A stretch of DNA of 55,221 bases from JBQLZQ01 sp052168355 (lineage in GTDB: Bacteria; Pseudomonadota; Alphaproteobacteria; DSM-16000; Inquilinaceae), in assembly GCA_052168355.1 (NCBI GenBank), contig JBQLZQ010000086.1, forward strand, positions 1 to 55,221. The letters run 5' to 3'. The first letter of the stretch is position 1; each line of letters starts with the position of its first letter. Below the pieces are notes generated by a model. It was not told where the DNA came from. It searched no databases and saw only the letters and a program-made list of their open reading frames with translations. Positions 48,078-55,221 of this stretch are shown here, one piece after another. A program made the translations under genes and the position numbers.

Positions 48078-51000
48078 TCAGGACCCGCCGCCGTCGACAT
48101 GGGCGTCAAGCAGCTCCAGAATGCCCTTGACCGGGATCGGAACCCAGGACGGCCTGTTGGCGATCTCGTAGCCGATCTCGTAGACGGCTTTTTCCAGCAC
48201 GAACGCATCCAACAGGCTGCGCGCCTGGCCCTCTTCTTCCGGGTAGAACACAGCACCTTCGGCGACTTCGGCATAGGTGGCAAGAAACGCCTGGCTGGCC
48301 AGGTCGCGCCAAGCCCTAGCGTGCTGCAGCGCCGTGTCCGCCTGGTCCGGCCTGAACCCGGCAAGCTTCAACGCGGTCGACCAGGCGGCATAATCGAAGG
48401 ACCGGATCATGCCGGCGACATCGCGAAGGGGCGATTGTTTGGCGCGTCGCTCCTCCAGCGAACGACGGGGCTCTCCCTCGAAATCGACGATAACGAAATC
48501 GGCCTGCGTCACCAGCACCTGGCCAAGATGATAGTCGCCGTGATGACGGGTCATGGCCGCGCGGAACGGTTTCCCAAGCAGCCGATCGACCAGATCCTGG
48601 CATTCGCGGCGGCGCTCGAGCAACTGATCGGCCGCCTCGCGGCTTTCAGCCGGCAGCCCCTTGGCCACCGAACGCAAATTGGTCAGGGCCGCCCGCATCT
48701 CCTCGCCGATGGATTTTCGCAGTTTCTGAAAGTCCGACTTGCCCATCGGCTCGGGCGCGAAGTCGGGCAGGTCCGGCGCGCTGACCAATGCGAGGTGGAG
48801 TTCCGCCGTACGCTGCCCCAGCGTCTCCGCCTGGGCGAGGTAGAATGCAAACCGGTCATCGGGGTCCGGGGCGCCATCGCCCGGCAGCAGCGCTTCCTCG
48901 ATCGTGCGTTGGAGATAATCCGTGGTGTAGGTCCAGCCATCGCCCTGATTGCGCACGAACCCCTGGAGCACCGCCAATGCCGTCGCCGTGCCGTCGGCAT
49001 CGACATAGTCGACCGATCCCAAAAGCGGCGGCGTGTTGGTGTAGCCGGCGACATCGGTCAGAAAGCGCCCCATCTCAACCTCGGGGTGGTTCCCCGCCAC
49101 CAGCTTGCGGTAGCTTTTGAGCACCATTTTGTCGCCGATGAGGATCGACGAGTTGCTCTGCTCCACACCGAGCCGGCGGATTTCGTCGCTTTCGTCGACG
49201 GTGACGTCGGCCAACTGACGGCCCGGAAGGAAATGCAACGCCCCGCTCTGACCGTTGACCGTCGCCTTGCGCTCCAGTGCGGTCAGAACGGCCCTCGTAT
49301 AGCGGCTATCGATATTGGCGTCGCACAGGGCGCCCAGCCGGGCGCCGCTGCGAATGCGAGCCAACGTATAGGGCAACGCGCCGGTCACGGTGGTCGCCGC
49401 CGTCTCGTCCCATTCCTGGGCCAGCGGCAGGAAGTAGCGCTGGCTGTCCTCGCCCTCCAGATCGACATCGACCAGGACCGCCATGACGTCGTTCTCCGCA
49501 GCCGGCAGCGGCACCCAATCCACCGGCCGAACACCGCTGATCGGCGTTCCCTTGGCGGCGAACCAACGCTGCCCCGCCAGGAAGGTCGGCAGCACATCGC
49601 GGGCCAGCTCTTCGCCCGGACGTCCCTTCGTCAGGCTGGTCCAGCCTTCCCGCAGCACCAGCGTCACAAGGTCGGGCATGATTTCCGGCACCGGATCGTG
49701 CCAGGCCGGGCGCTCCTCGTCCTCGGTCAGCAGGAACCAGTAGAACCCATAGGCCGGCAGGGTCAACAGATAGGTCAGATCGCCGATCGGCGGAAACAGG
49801 CTGCGGTCCGTCAGTTCGACCGGCACGCGGCCCTTGAACCGGCCCAGATCGAGTTCGACCGCCTGGGCCTGGCGCGACAGGTTGGCGACGCACAGGACAC
49901 AGTCCCCGTCGTGCTCGCGGAGATACGCCAGAACCTTGCGGTTGCCGGGATAGAGAAAGGTCAGCGTACCGCGACCGAAGGCATGGTGCTGCTGGCGAAC
50001 GGCCATGGCCCGCCGCAACCAGTTCAGCATCGACGTCGAACTGCGTTGCTGCGCTTCGACGTTGACCGCCTCGAAACCGTAGATCGGGTCCATGACCGCC
50101 GGCAGGTAAAGGTTGGCGGGGTTGGCCCGCGAAAATCCGCCGTTGCGGTCCGGCGACCATTGCATCGGCGTTCGAACGCCGTCCCGGTCGCCCAGGAAGA
50201 TGTTGTCGCCCATGCCGATTTCGTCGCCATAATAAATCACCGGCGTACCGGGCATGGAGAACAGGAGATAGTAGAGAAGTTCTATCTTGCGCCGGTCGTT
50301 GTCCATCAGCGGCGCCAGCCGCCGGCGGATGCCGAGATTGATCCGGGCGCGGGAATCGGCGGCGTAGAACCGCCACAGATAGTCCCTCTCCCGCTCCGTC
50401 ACCATTTCCAGCGTCAGCTCGTCATGGTTGCGCAGAAAGATCGCCCACTGGCAGTTGGCGGGAATATCGGGGGTCTGGCGCATGATGTCGGTGATCGGAT
50501 GGCGATCTTCCTGGGCCATCGCCATGTACATCCGCGGCATCAGCGGAAAATGGAACGACATGTGGCATTCGTCGCCATCGCCGAAATAGGGCAGCGTGTC
50601 TTCCGGCCACTGGTTGGCCTCGGCCAGGAAAAAAGCGTTGGGGTGGCTTTCGTCCATGGCCGCCCGCAGGCGCTTGAGCACCGCGTGGGTTTCGTCGAGG
50701 TTCTCGTTGTTGGTGCCGTCTCGTTCCACCAGGTAAGGAATGGCGTCCAGGCGCAGCCCGTCGACGCCCATGTCGAGCCAGAACCGCATGACCTTGATGA
50801 CCGCGTCGATGACCCGCGGGTTGTCGAAGTTGAGGTCCGGCTGATGGCTGAAGAACCGATGCCAGTAGTATTGTTCGGCGACCGGGTCCCAGGTCCAGTT
50901 GGACTGCTCGGTATCGGTGAAGATGATCCGCGTTTCCGGCCATTTCTCGTCGCTGTCGGACCACACATAGAAATCCCGCAGGCGGCTTCCCTTGGGGGCG

Positions 51001-51359
51001 TGCCGCGCCCGCTGGAACCAGGGGTGCTGATCCGAGGTGTGGTTGATCACCAGTTCGGTGATGACCTTGAGTCCGCGGGCATGGGCCTGGCGCACGAAGC
51101 GGCGGAAGTCCCGCATGGTGCCGTATGACGGATGGACCGCCTTATAGTCGGAGATGTCGTAGCCGTCGTCGCGCAGCGGCGATGGATAGAAGGGCAAGAG
51201 CCAGATCGCGGTGATGCCGAGATCCTTCAGATAGTCGAGCTTTTGGGTCAGCCCTTCGAAGTCGCCGACGCCGTCGTTGGTCGAGTCGTAAAACGACTTG
51301 ATATGCACCTCATAGATGATGGCGTCCTTGTACCAAAGCGGATCGACGGTGTCGGTCAT
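48078..51359 (-). CDS. treS: trehalose synthase - maltokinase fusion
   Basis: A 1093-residue bifunctional protein. Residues 1-540 are trehalose synthase/isomerase (GH13_16): DPLWYKDAIIYEVHIKSF, ELVINHTSDQHPWFQRAR, GLRLDAIPYL (nucleophile), FFLAEANQWPEDT (acid/base) and FLRNHDELTLEMV. Residues about 560-1090 are a maltokinase (Pep2/Mak): an N-cap (LPTFLAGQRWFAAKG), the nucleotide-binding lobe with NSSILIGDKMVLKSYRKL, the catalytic loop HHGDYHLGQVL and the metal loop IVDFEGEPRRSLEER. It turns trehalose into maltose and then maltose-1-phosphate, the donor for GlgE encoded just upstream in the operon. ORF is intact across the junction. Confidence 0.95.
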   Translation of the reverse strand: MTDTVDPLWYKDAIIYEVHIKSFYDSTNDGVGDFEGLTQKLDYLKDLGITAIWLLPFYPSPLRDDGYDISDYKAVHPSYGTMRDFRRFVRQAHARGLKVITELVINHTSDQHPWFQRARHAPKGSRLRDFYVWSDSDEKWPETRIIFTDTEQSNWTWDPVAEQYYWHRFFSHQPDLNFDNPRVIDAVIKVMRFWLDMGVDGLRLDAIPYLVERDGTNNENLDETHAVLKRLRAAMDESHPNAFFLAEANQWPEDTLPYFGDGDECHMSFHFPLMPRMYMAMAQEDRHPITDIMRQTPDIPANCQWAIFLRNHDELTLEMVTERERDYLWRFYAADSRARINLGIRRRLAPLMDNDRRKIELLYYLLFSMPGTPVIYYGDEIGMGDNIFLGDRDGVRTPMQWSPDRNGGFSRANPANLYLPAVMDPIYGFEAVNVEAQQRSSTSMLNWLRRAMAVRQQHHAFGRGTLTFLYPGNRKVLAYLREHDGDCVLCVANLSRQAQAVELDLGRFKGRVPVELTDRSLFPPIGDLTYLLTLPAYGFYWFLLTEDEERPAWHDPVPEIMPDLVTLVLREGWTSLTKGRPGEELARDVLPTFLAGQRWFAAKGTPISGVRPVDWVPLPAAENDVMAVLVDVDLEGEDSQRYFLPLAQEWDETAATTVTGALPYTLARIRSGARLGALCDANIDSRYTRAVLTALERKATVNGQSGALHFLPGRQLADVTVDESDEIRRLGVEQSNSSILIGDKMVLKSYRKLVAGNHPEVEMGRFLTDVAGYTNTPPLLGSVDYVDADGTATALAVLQGFVRNQGDGWTYTTDYLQRTIEEALLPGDGAPDPDDRFAFYLAQAETLGQRTAELHLALVSAPDLPDFAPEPMGKSDFQKLRKSIGEEMRAALTNLRSVAKGLPAESREAADQLLERRRECQDLVDRLLGKPFRAAMTRHHGDYHLGQVLVTQADFVIVDFEGEPRRSLEERRAKQSPLRDVAGMIRSFDYAAWSTALKLAGFRPDQADTALQHARAWRDLASQAFLATYAEVAEGAVFYPEEEGQARSLLDAFVLEKAVYEIGYEIANRPSWVPIPVKGILELLDAHVDGGGS

Positions 51360-51419
51360 CGGTTGGTCTGCTCTCCCATGGCGGTGGTCGGTCGGCCCGT
51401 TGCCGGCGTTGGCGGGCGG

Positions 51420-53519
51420 TCAGGCCGGCCTCAGGCGCCACATGAATGCCGGCCGCTGATTATCGATCCAGAGATGTTGCTGCTTGCCAGTCCAGGTGAA
51501 CCCGTGACCGGAGAACAACTCTTCGACTTCCACCGTCTCCCAATCCGGCAGGCCGAGCCGCCACAGCGGCAATTCGAACATGGTCTCATGCGGATGGTGC
51601 GGGTCCAGATTGACCGCGACAAGGATGAAGTTGGCGTTGTCCTCCGTGGCCTTGCAATACACCAGGATGTGATCGTCGGTCGACGGGCAGAACCGCAGGT
51701 TTTCGTATTCGTGCAGGGCCGGGTTGTTGCGCCGGATCCGGTTCAAGACCGTGATCCATTCCCGAATATGGCCGGGCCTGTCCCAGTCCCAGACCTTGTA
51801 CTGGTACTTTTCGGAGTTGAGGTATTCCTCCTTGCCGGGCACCGGCGTCGCCTCGCACAGCTCATAGCCGTTATAGATGCCGTAGACGCTGGACAAGGTG
51901 GCCGCCAGAACGACCCGCTGAAGAAAGGCGGGCCGGCCACCTTCCTGCAGGATCACCGGCAGGATATCGGGCGTGTTGGTGAAGAAATTGGCCCGCATAT
52001 AGTCCTTTTCCGGCCCCTGGGTCAGCTCCTCGAGATATTCGATCAGTTCCGCTTTTTCGTTGCGCCAGGTGAAATAGCTGTAGCTCTGGGTGAAGCCCAG
52101 CTTGGCCAGCGCCTTCATCATCTTGGGGCGGGTAAACGCCTCGGCCAGGAACTGCGCCTCGGGATGCCGTTCCTGAATGTCGCGAATCAGCCATTCCCAG
52201 AAGGCGAAGGACTTGGTGTGCGGGTTGTCGACCCGGAAGATCGTCACCCCCTGGTCGATCCAGAACTGCACGATATCGCGCAGGGTGAGCCACAATTCCT
52301 GCTGGTGCGGACCGTAAAACTCAACATTGACGATGTCTTCGTACTTCTTCGGCGGATTCTCGGCGAACCGGATGGTGCCGTCCGGCCGCCACGCGAACCA
52401 ATCCTTGTGTTCGCGGATCCATGGATGATCCGGGGAACACTGAATGGCGAAATCGATCGCCACCTCCAATCCGAACGCCTTGGATTCCGCGACGAAGCGC
52501 CGGAAGTCATCAAGCGTTCCCCAATCCGGATTGATCGCGTCATGACCGCCGTCATCCGATCCGATGGCATAGGGACTACCCGGATCGCCGGAGCCGGCGA
52601 CGAGCGCGTTGTTGCGGCCCTTGCGGTTGGTTGTGCCGATCGGATGGATGGGCACCAGATAGACCACGTTGAACCCCAGGTCGCGGATATAGGGCAGCCG
52701 GGCGATGCAGTCGTCGACGGTCGCGCCCTTGTGCGGATCGGTTCCCTGCGACCGCCAGAACATTTCGTACCACGCCGCATAGCGGGCCAGAACAGGATCG
52801 ACGACCAGCTCCAGATCCTGCTTGTACCGGGTGGCGTTGGTTCGCTCCGCCGCCGCGGCCATCAGGGTTTCCAGCTTCAGCGACGTCATCGTGTCGATCA
52901 ACGCCGGCTGATCGGCGGCTTTGCCGTGATCCGCCTTCTCAAACGCCGCCAGCGCGGCTTTCAATGCCCGTTTGTCCGCGCCGGTCGCGTGCCCATGCGC
53001 GGCGGCCAGCAGATCGCGCCCCTCGGCCAGGTCGACCGCAACGTTCTGGCCCGCATTGACTTTCTTGAGCAGGTCCCGCCGCCAGCTCGCGAACAGGTCG
53101 ACCCAGGCCTCGATGGTGTAGACATAACGCGTGTTACGCTCGACCACGAAGGCGCCAGACCAGCGATCGTTGTCGATCAGGGCCATCGGCGCTTCGCGCC
53201 AGGCGTCTTCATCCACGGGCCGGTATCGGATCACGGCGGCAAGGACGAAATGTCCGTCGCACACGATGTCGGCCGACACGTCCACCAGATCGCCGACCTC
53301 GCGCTTGGCGGGATACCGGCCCCCGTCGATTTCGGGAGTGACGTCGGTGATCACCAGGCGTTCGCCCTGGAGTGCCTGCAGACGGGCGGCGGAGCCCGGC
53401 GACAGCGGGCGTCGCACCGGGGCCGGCGCCGAACGCTTTTTTCGCGTCGACGCGGCTTGTCCCGGCCGCGCCGATCGGGCTGAAGATGCAGTAGGTTTCG
53501 AGCGAGGTTTCCGGGCCAC
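51420..53519 (-). CDS. glgE: alpha-1,4-glucan:maltose-1-phosphate maltosyltransferase
   Basis: A 699-residue GH13_3 enzyme that adds maltosyl units from maltose-1-phosphate to glucans. A basic, Ser/Ala-rich tail (1-48) precedes the N-terminal beta domain (RLVITDVTPEIDGGRYPAKREVGD) and an inserted helical domain. The barrel shows PIHPIGTTNRKGRNN, EVAIDFAIQCSPDHPWI, IFRVDNPHTKSFAFWEWLI (nucleophile Asp), FLAEAFTRPKMM (acid/base Glu) and FFTNTPDILP, the typical GlgE signatures. The frame opens with GTG at 53519 and the ribosome site is weak; the start could be some codons later within the basic tail. First gene of the operon. Confidence 0.95.
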   Translation of the reverse strand: MARKPRSKPTASSARSARPGQAASTRKKRSAPAPVRRPLSPGSAARLQALQGERLVITDVTPEIDGGRYPAKREVGDLVDVSADIVCDGHFVLAAVIRYRPVDEDAWREAPMALIDNDRWSGAFVVERNTRYVYTIEAWVDLFASWRRDLLKKVNAGQNVAVDLAEGRDLLAAAHGHATGADKRALKAALAAFEKADHGKAADQPALIDTMTSLKLETLMAAAAERTNATRYKQDLELVVDPVLARYAAWYEMFWRSQGTDPHKGATVDDCIARLPYIRDLGFNVVYLVPIHPIGTTNRKGRNNALVAGSGDPGSPYAIGSDDGGHDAINPDWGTLDDFRRFVAESKAFGLEVAIDFAIQCSPDHPWIREHKDWFAWRPDGTIRFAENPPKKYEDIVNVEFYGPHQQELWLTLRDIVQFWIDQGVTIFRVDNPHTKSFAFWEWLIRDIQERHPEAQFLAEAFTRPKMMKALAKLGFTQSYSYFTWRNEKAELIEYLEELTQGPEKDYMRANFFTNTPDILPVILQEGGRPAFLQRVVLAATLSSVYGIYNGYELCEATPVPGKEEYLNSEKYQYKVWDWDRPGHIREWITVLNRIRRNNPALHEYENLRFCPSTDDHILVYCKATEDNANFILVAVNLDPHHPHETMFELPLWRLGLPDWETVEVEELFSGHGFTWTGKQQHLWIDNQRPAFMWRLRPA

Positions 53520-53569
53520 AAGATCAGCTTTCAGGATGTGGGAAGGGTTCGTCGCGCCGTCGGCCCCTC

Positions 53570-53598
53570 ACTATTGGGCACAAAGGTACCCATGTCGA
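53570..53598 (-). promoter_or_regulatory. possible promoter of the glg operon
   Basis: On the minus strand TCGACA (53598-53593) and AATAGT (53575-53570) are 17 bases apart, about 50-80 bases before glgE. Five and four matches to consensus. The rest of the 188-base gap shows nothing else I can name. Confidence 0.35.
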
Positions 53599-53707
53599 GC
53601 CCGGCTCGCACACACAGGGAACGGCATGCCGGTGGTTGGGTTCCCAAGTCGGTATCGATGGCACCGCGAACGCCCGGCACATAGGCGTGGGCCGGCGGCC
53701 CTCAACC

Positions 53708-54853
53708 CTATTCAGCGTTGGTCCCTTCACCGTCGGCCGGGCTTTCTTCGCCGGCGGCATCGTCCGGTGCCTCATTGGCCGGATTGGTAATCTCGCGCCG
53801 CAACACGGCCTCGATCGCCGCCGTCGCGGCCCGCGTCTCGTCTTCCTTCGTTGCCCCCGACTGGTGCAGGAACACGGTATAGTTGTTGTTGTCGAGAACG
53901 AAAACGAGGGATGAGAAAAAGGTCTCTTCCGGTGTCGTGCAACGGATGGTCGATGTCTTGAGGGCATAGAATTCGCGGAAAATCTCGGACCGACTGACCA
54001 CCCGTTCGAAGGTGCCGTCGCAGCGAGCTTCGAACAGCCGCATGAAGCGGTCGGCGAACGTGTCGATCCGAACTGTCGGGCCCCGCCGTTCCTGATGCAG
54101 CGCGCCGATGATGGCCTCGTCGTCGGTCGTCGCCTCCGTCGGGTCGAGCTGCCACATGTAACCGAGACCGAATTCGTCATCCGGCACGTCTTCGGGAGCG
54201 ACAAGCCCAAACGGCACCAGCTCGGCCTGCTGCAACAGGGCGATCAACCCGTCCTGGGTCATGGGCTCCGTCGGTGGGCCGCCGGCCTGTGCTTCCTGCC
54301 GTTCAAGTTCCTGGAGCAGACGCCGCCCTTCCTGAACGCACCCTTCCAGGGCGCCGAACGCCGCGAAGGTACCGGTCAGGGGAAAGTCGAACTCGCCCTT
54401 TTCGGTGGTGGCGGTGAGGGTCGATCCGCGCATGAAATGCTCGATCAATTCGGGATTGGCGCCGATCGGGATGGTGAGCACGGTGGGACCGGTCGGAATG
54501 GCCGGGAACTGACGATCATAGAGGTCGTCGACGACGATGCGCGTCACCGACTCCTCCCCCTCCACAAGTTCCCACTCCGGGTTGAGCAGACCGACATTGG
54601 TTTCGAACCGCGGGTTGACCGAGAAGATCAGTGTCATGCCGCTGTCGTATTCCCTGGACATGACGCAGTGGCTGAACAGACCGGTCCCCGGCCGGGCCAC
54701 GGCGCCCCCGGTCCAACCCGCCTCGTCGATCTCGAACGCGGCCGGCACCTGTGGTGCGGCCTGGTCGCTCGGACCATCCTGCGCCAAGGCCAGGGACATC
54801 GGTGACAGAACGCCCGCCGCCAAAAGAGCGATGAAACCGTTCGAAACCCTCAT
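53708..54853 (-). CDS. exported protein of unknown function
   Basis: A 381-residue protein with a standard signal peptide (MRVSNGFIALLAAGVLSPMSLALAQ, cleavage after ALA) and hence probably periplasmic. The mature part has two similar-looking alpha/beta halves: FSHCVMSREYDSGMTLIFSVNPRFETNVGLLNPEWEL near residue 60, and a later half with MRLFEARCDGTFERVVSRSE and FSSLVFVLDNNNYTVFLHQSG. Two further cysteines (GCVQEG and IRCTTPE) could form disulfides. The C-terminus is acidic and Glu/Asp-rich. I do not recognise a family. It is monocistronic, between the glg operon and the AT-rich right edge. Confidence 0.78.
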   Translation of the reverse strand: MRVSNGFIALLAAGVLSPMSLALAQDGPSDQAAPQVPAAFEIDEAGWTGGAVARPGTGLFSHCVMSREYDSGMTLIFSVNPRFETNVGLLNPEWELVEGEESVTRIVVDDLYDRQFPAIPTGPTVLTIPIGANPELIEHFMRGSTLTATTEKGEFDFPLTGTFAAFGALEGCVQEGRRLLQELERQEAQAGGPPTEPMTQDGLIALLQQAELVPFGLVAPEDVPDDEFGLGYMWQLDPTEATTDDEAIIGALHQERRGPTVRIDTFADRFMRLFEARCDGTFERVVSRSEIFREFYALKTSTIRCTTPEETFFSSLVFVLDNNNYTVFLHQSGATKEDETRAATAAIEAVLRREITNPANEAPDDAAGEESPADGEGTNAE

Positions 54854-55221
54854 ACGAACCCACCCATCGTCTTGGGAAAAACCAACGCCGCGGCGCGGAC
54901 AGTGGTGACGAATCGTACCTCAGACACGGCCGCACAATCCCGCACGGCCCGAACCGGTGTCAAGATGACGGCCCCGCCAATGGGTCTGACGTAGGAAAAA
55001 ATTGTGGCACCATCGGGACAGCCTCTTTCCCTTTTCCATCCACGCAAAAAAAGCCGGATCCCTGTGAAGTCGGTCACATCATATTTTCTGGTAACGGACT
55101 ATCACTTAGACGTTCTCTCAAGATTTCTCCGATAATCAACGCAAATAACTGTCAGTGTATAGACCATGAATAACTATCGCATCCATTGGAAAATAATAGA
55201 TATCAACCACGCCCTACATGC
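54854..55221. other. noncoding right edge with an AT-rich segment
   Basis: 368 bases without a supported gene. Up to about 55060 composition is like the rest of the window. From about 55060 to the end it becomes AT-rich, with runs such as CATATTTTCTGG and GGAAAATAATAG. An ATG at 55166 opens a frame that continues to the window edge for 18 codons, with AT-rich codons and no ribosome site; it may be nothing. A T-run on the minus strand at 55045-55053 could end a transcript coming from outside. Confidence 0.55.
54934..54963 (-). promoter_or_regulatory. possible promoter of the exported-protein gene
   Basis: On the minus strand a perfect TTGACA (54963-54958) is followed after 18 bases by GATTGT (54939-54934), a poor -10 box. 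The gene starts about 80 bases downstream. Confidence 0.35.

Noticed and set aside
48075..53483. Very long plus-strand frames (1017 and 783 residues) opposite treS-mak and glgE.
   Set aside because: Antisense shadows of strongly conserved GH13 and kinase genes; composition is Arg/His/Gln/Pro-rich with no domain.
55166..55221. Partial gene starting with ATG at 55166 and leaving the window.
   Set aside because: Only 18 codons, no ribosome site, AT-rich; not enough to support a gene.
1..55221. CRISPR arrays, insertion sequences, prophage genes, integrases.
   Set aside because: No spaced direct repeats, terminal inverted repeats, transposase or phage proteins seen anywhere in the window.

Overview
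The window is high-GC chromosomal DNA with tightly packed, often overlapping housekeeping genes. Gene content and order point to an alphaproteobacterium of the Rhodospirillales type: the argH-lptM-lysA-TIGR02302 run beside a DUF3426 zinc-ribbon gene and ftsEX; metX-metW next to a chorismate mutase/hisC/prephenate dehydrogenase run; a phaA-phaB/phaR polyhydroxyalkanoate locus; an AdoCbl-dependent class II ribonucleotide reductase; and a CpdR-like receiver protein. I see no rRNA, tRNA, CRISPR array, IS element or prophage. The taxonomic call is inference from gene families.

Layout. 0-5 kb: HNH endonuclease, alpha/beta hydrolase, gluQRS, then a minus-strand pair (ACT-domain protein and NUDIX hydrolase) preceded by a structured leader that encodes a 17-residue peptide; then a 17-kDa-antigen-like protein and small membrane proteins. 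5-7 kb: cob(I)alamin adenosyltransferase and 3-hydroxybutyryl-CoA dehydrogenase. 7-13 kb: TlpA-like thioredoxin, argH-lptM-lysA and the large TIGR02302 membrane protein. 13-20 kb: CpdR-like receiver, DUF3426 protein, ftsE-ftsX-ydcF-plsC and nrdJ. 20-27 kb: gamma-glutamylcyclotransferase, DUF2125, aromatic amino acid genes (prephenate dehydrogenase, hisC, chorismate mutase) and divergent metX-metW. 27-31 kb: methyltransferase, gloB, two glutathione S-transferases, DUF985 cupin and an EamA exporter. 31-37.6 kb: the PHA locus (PhaE-like, PhaC-like, phaA, phaB, and a NUDIX-alpha/beta hydrolase fusion, all minus; phaR plus). 37.6-41 kb: a class III nucleotide cyclase and a PAS-GGDEF-EAL protein. 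41-53.5 kb: a five-gene GlgE-pathway operon (glgE, treS-maltokinase fusion, glgB, glgX, malQ). 53.7-55.2 kb: an unrecognised exported protein and an AT-rich right edge.

How the genes work together. Two carbon-storage systems lie next to each other: PHA (thiolase, reductase, split class III-like synthase, PhaR repressor) and alpha-glucan made from trehalose (TreS to maltose, maltokinase to maltose-1-phosphate, GlgE elongation, GlgB branching, GlgX/MalQ turnover). A cyclic-nucleotide enzyme and a c-di-GMP-type protein sit between them. The cobalamin adenosyltransferase can supply the cofactor used by NrdJ.

The most unusual signal is at 3.55-3.68 kb. A near-consensus promoter is placed so that transcription would begin at the AUG of a short leader ORF. 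An 11-bp perfect inverted repeat then pairs leader codons 4-7 with the Shine-Dalgarno of the downstream ACT-domain gene. This looks like a translational attenuator with a leaderless leader peptide. No computation could be run here, so structures and promoters are read by eye.
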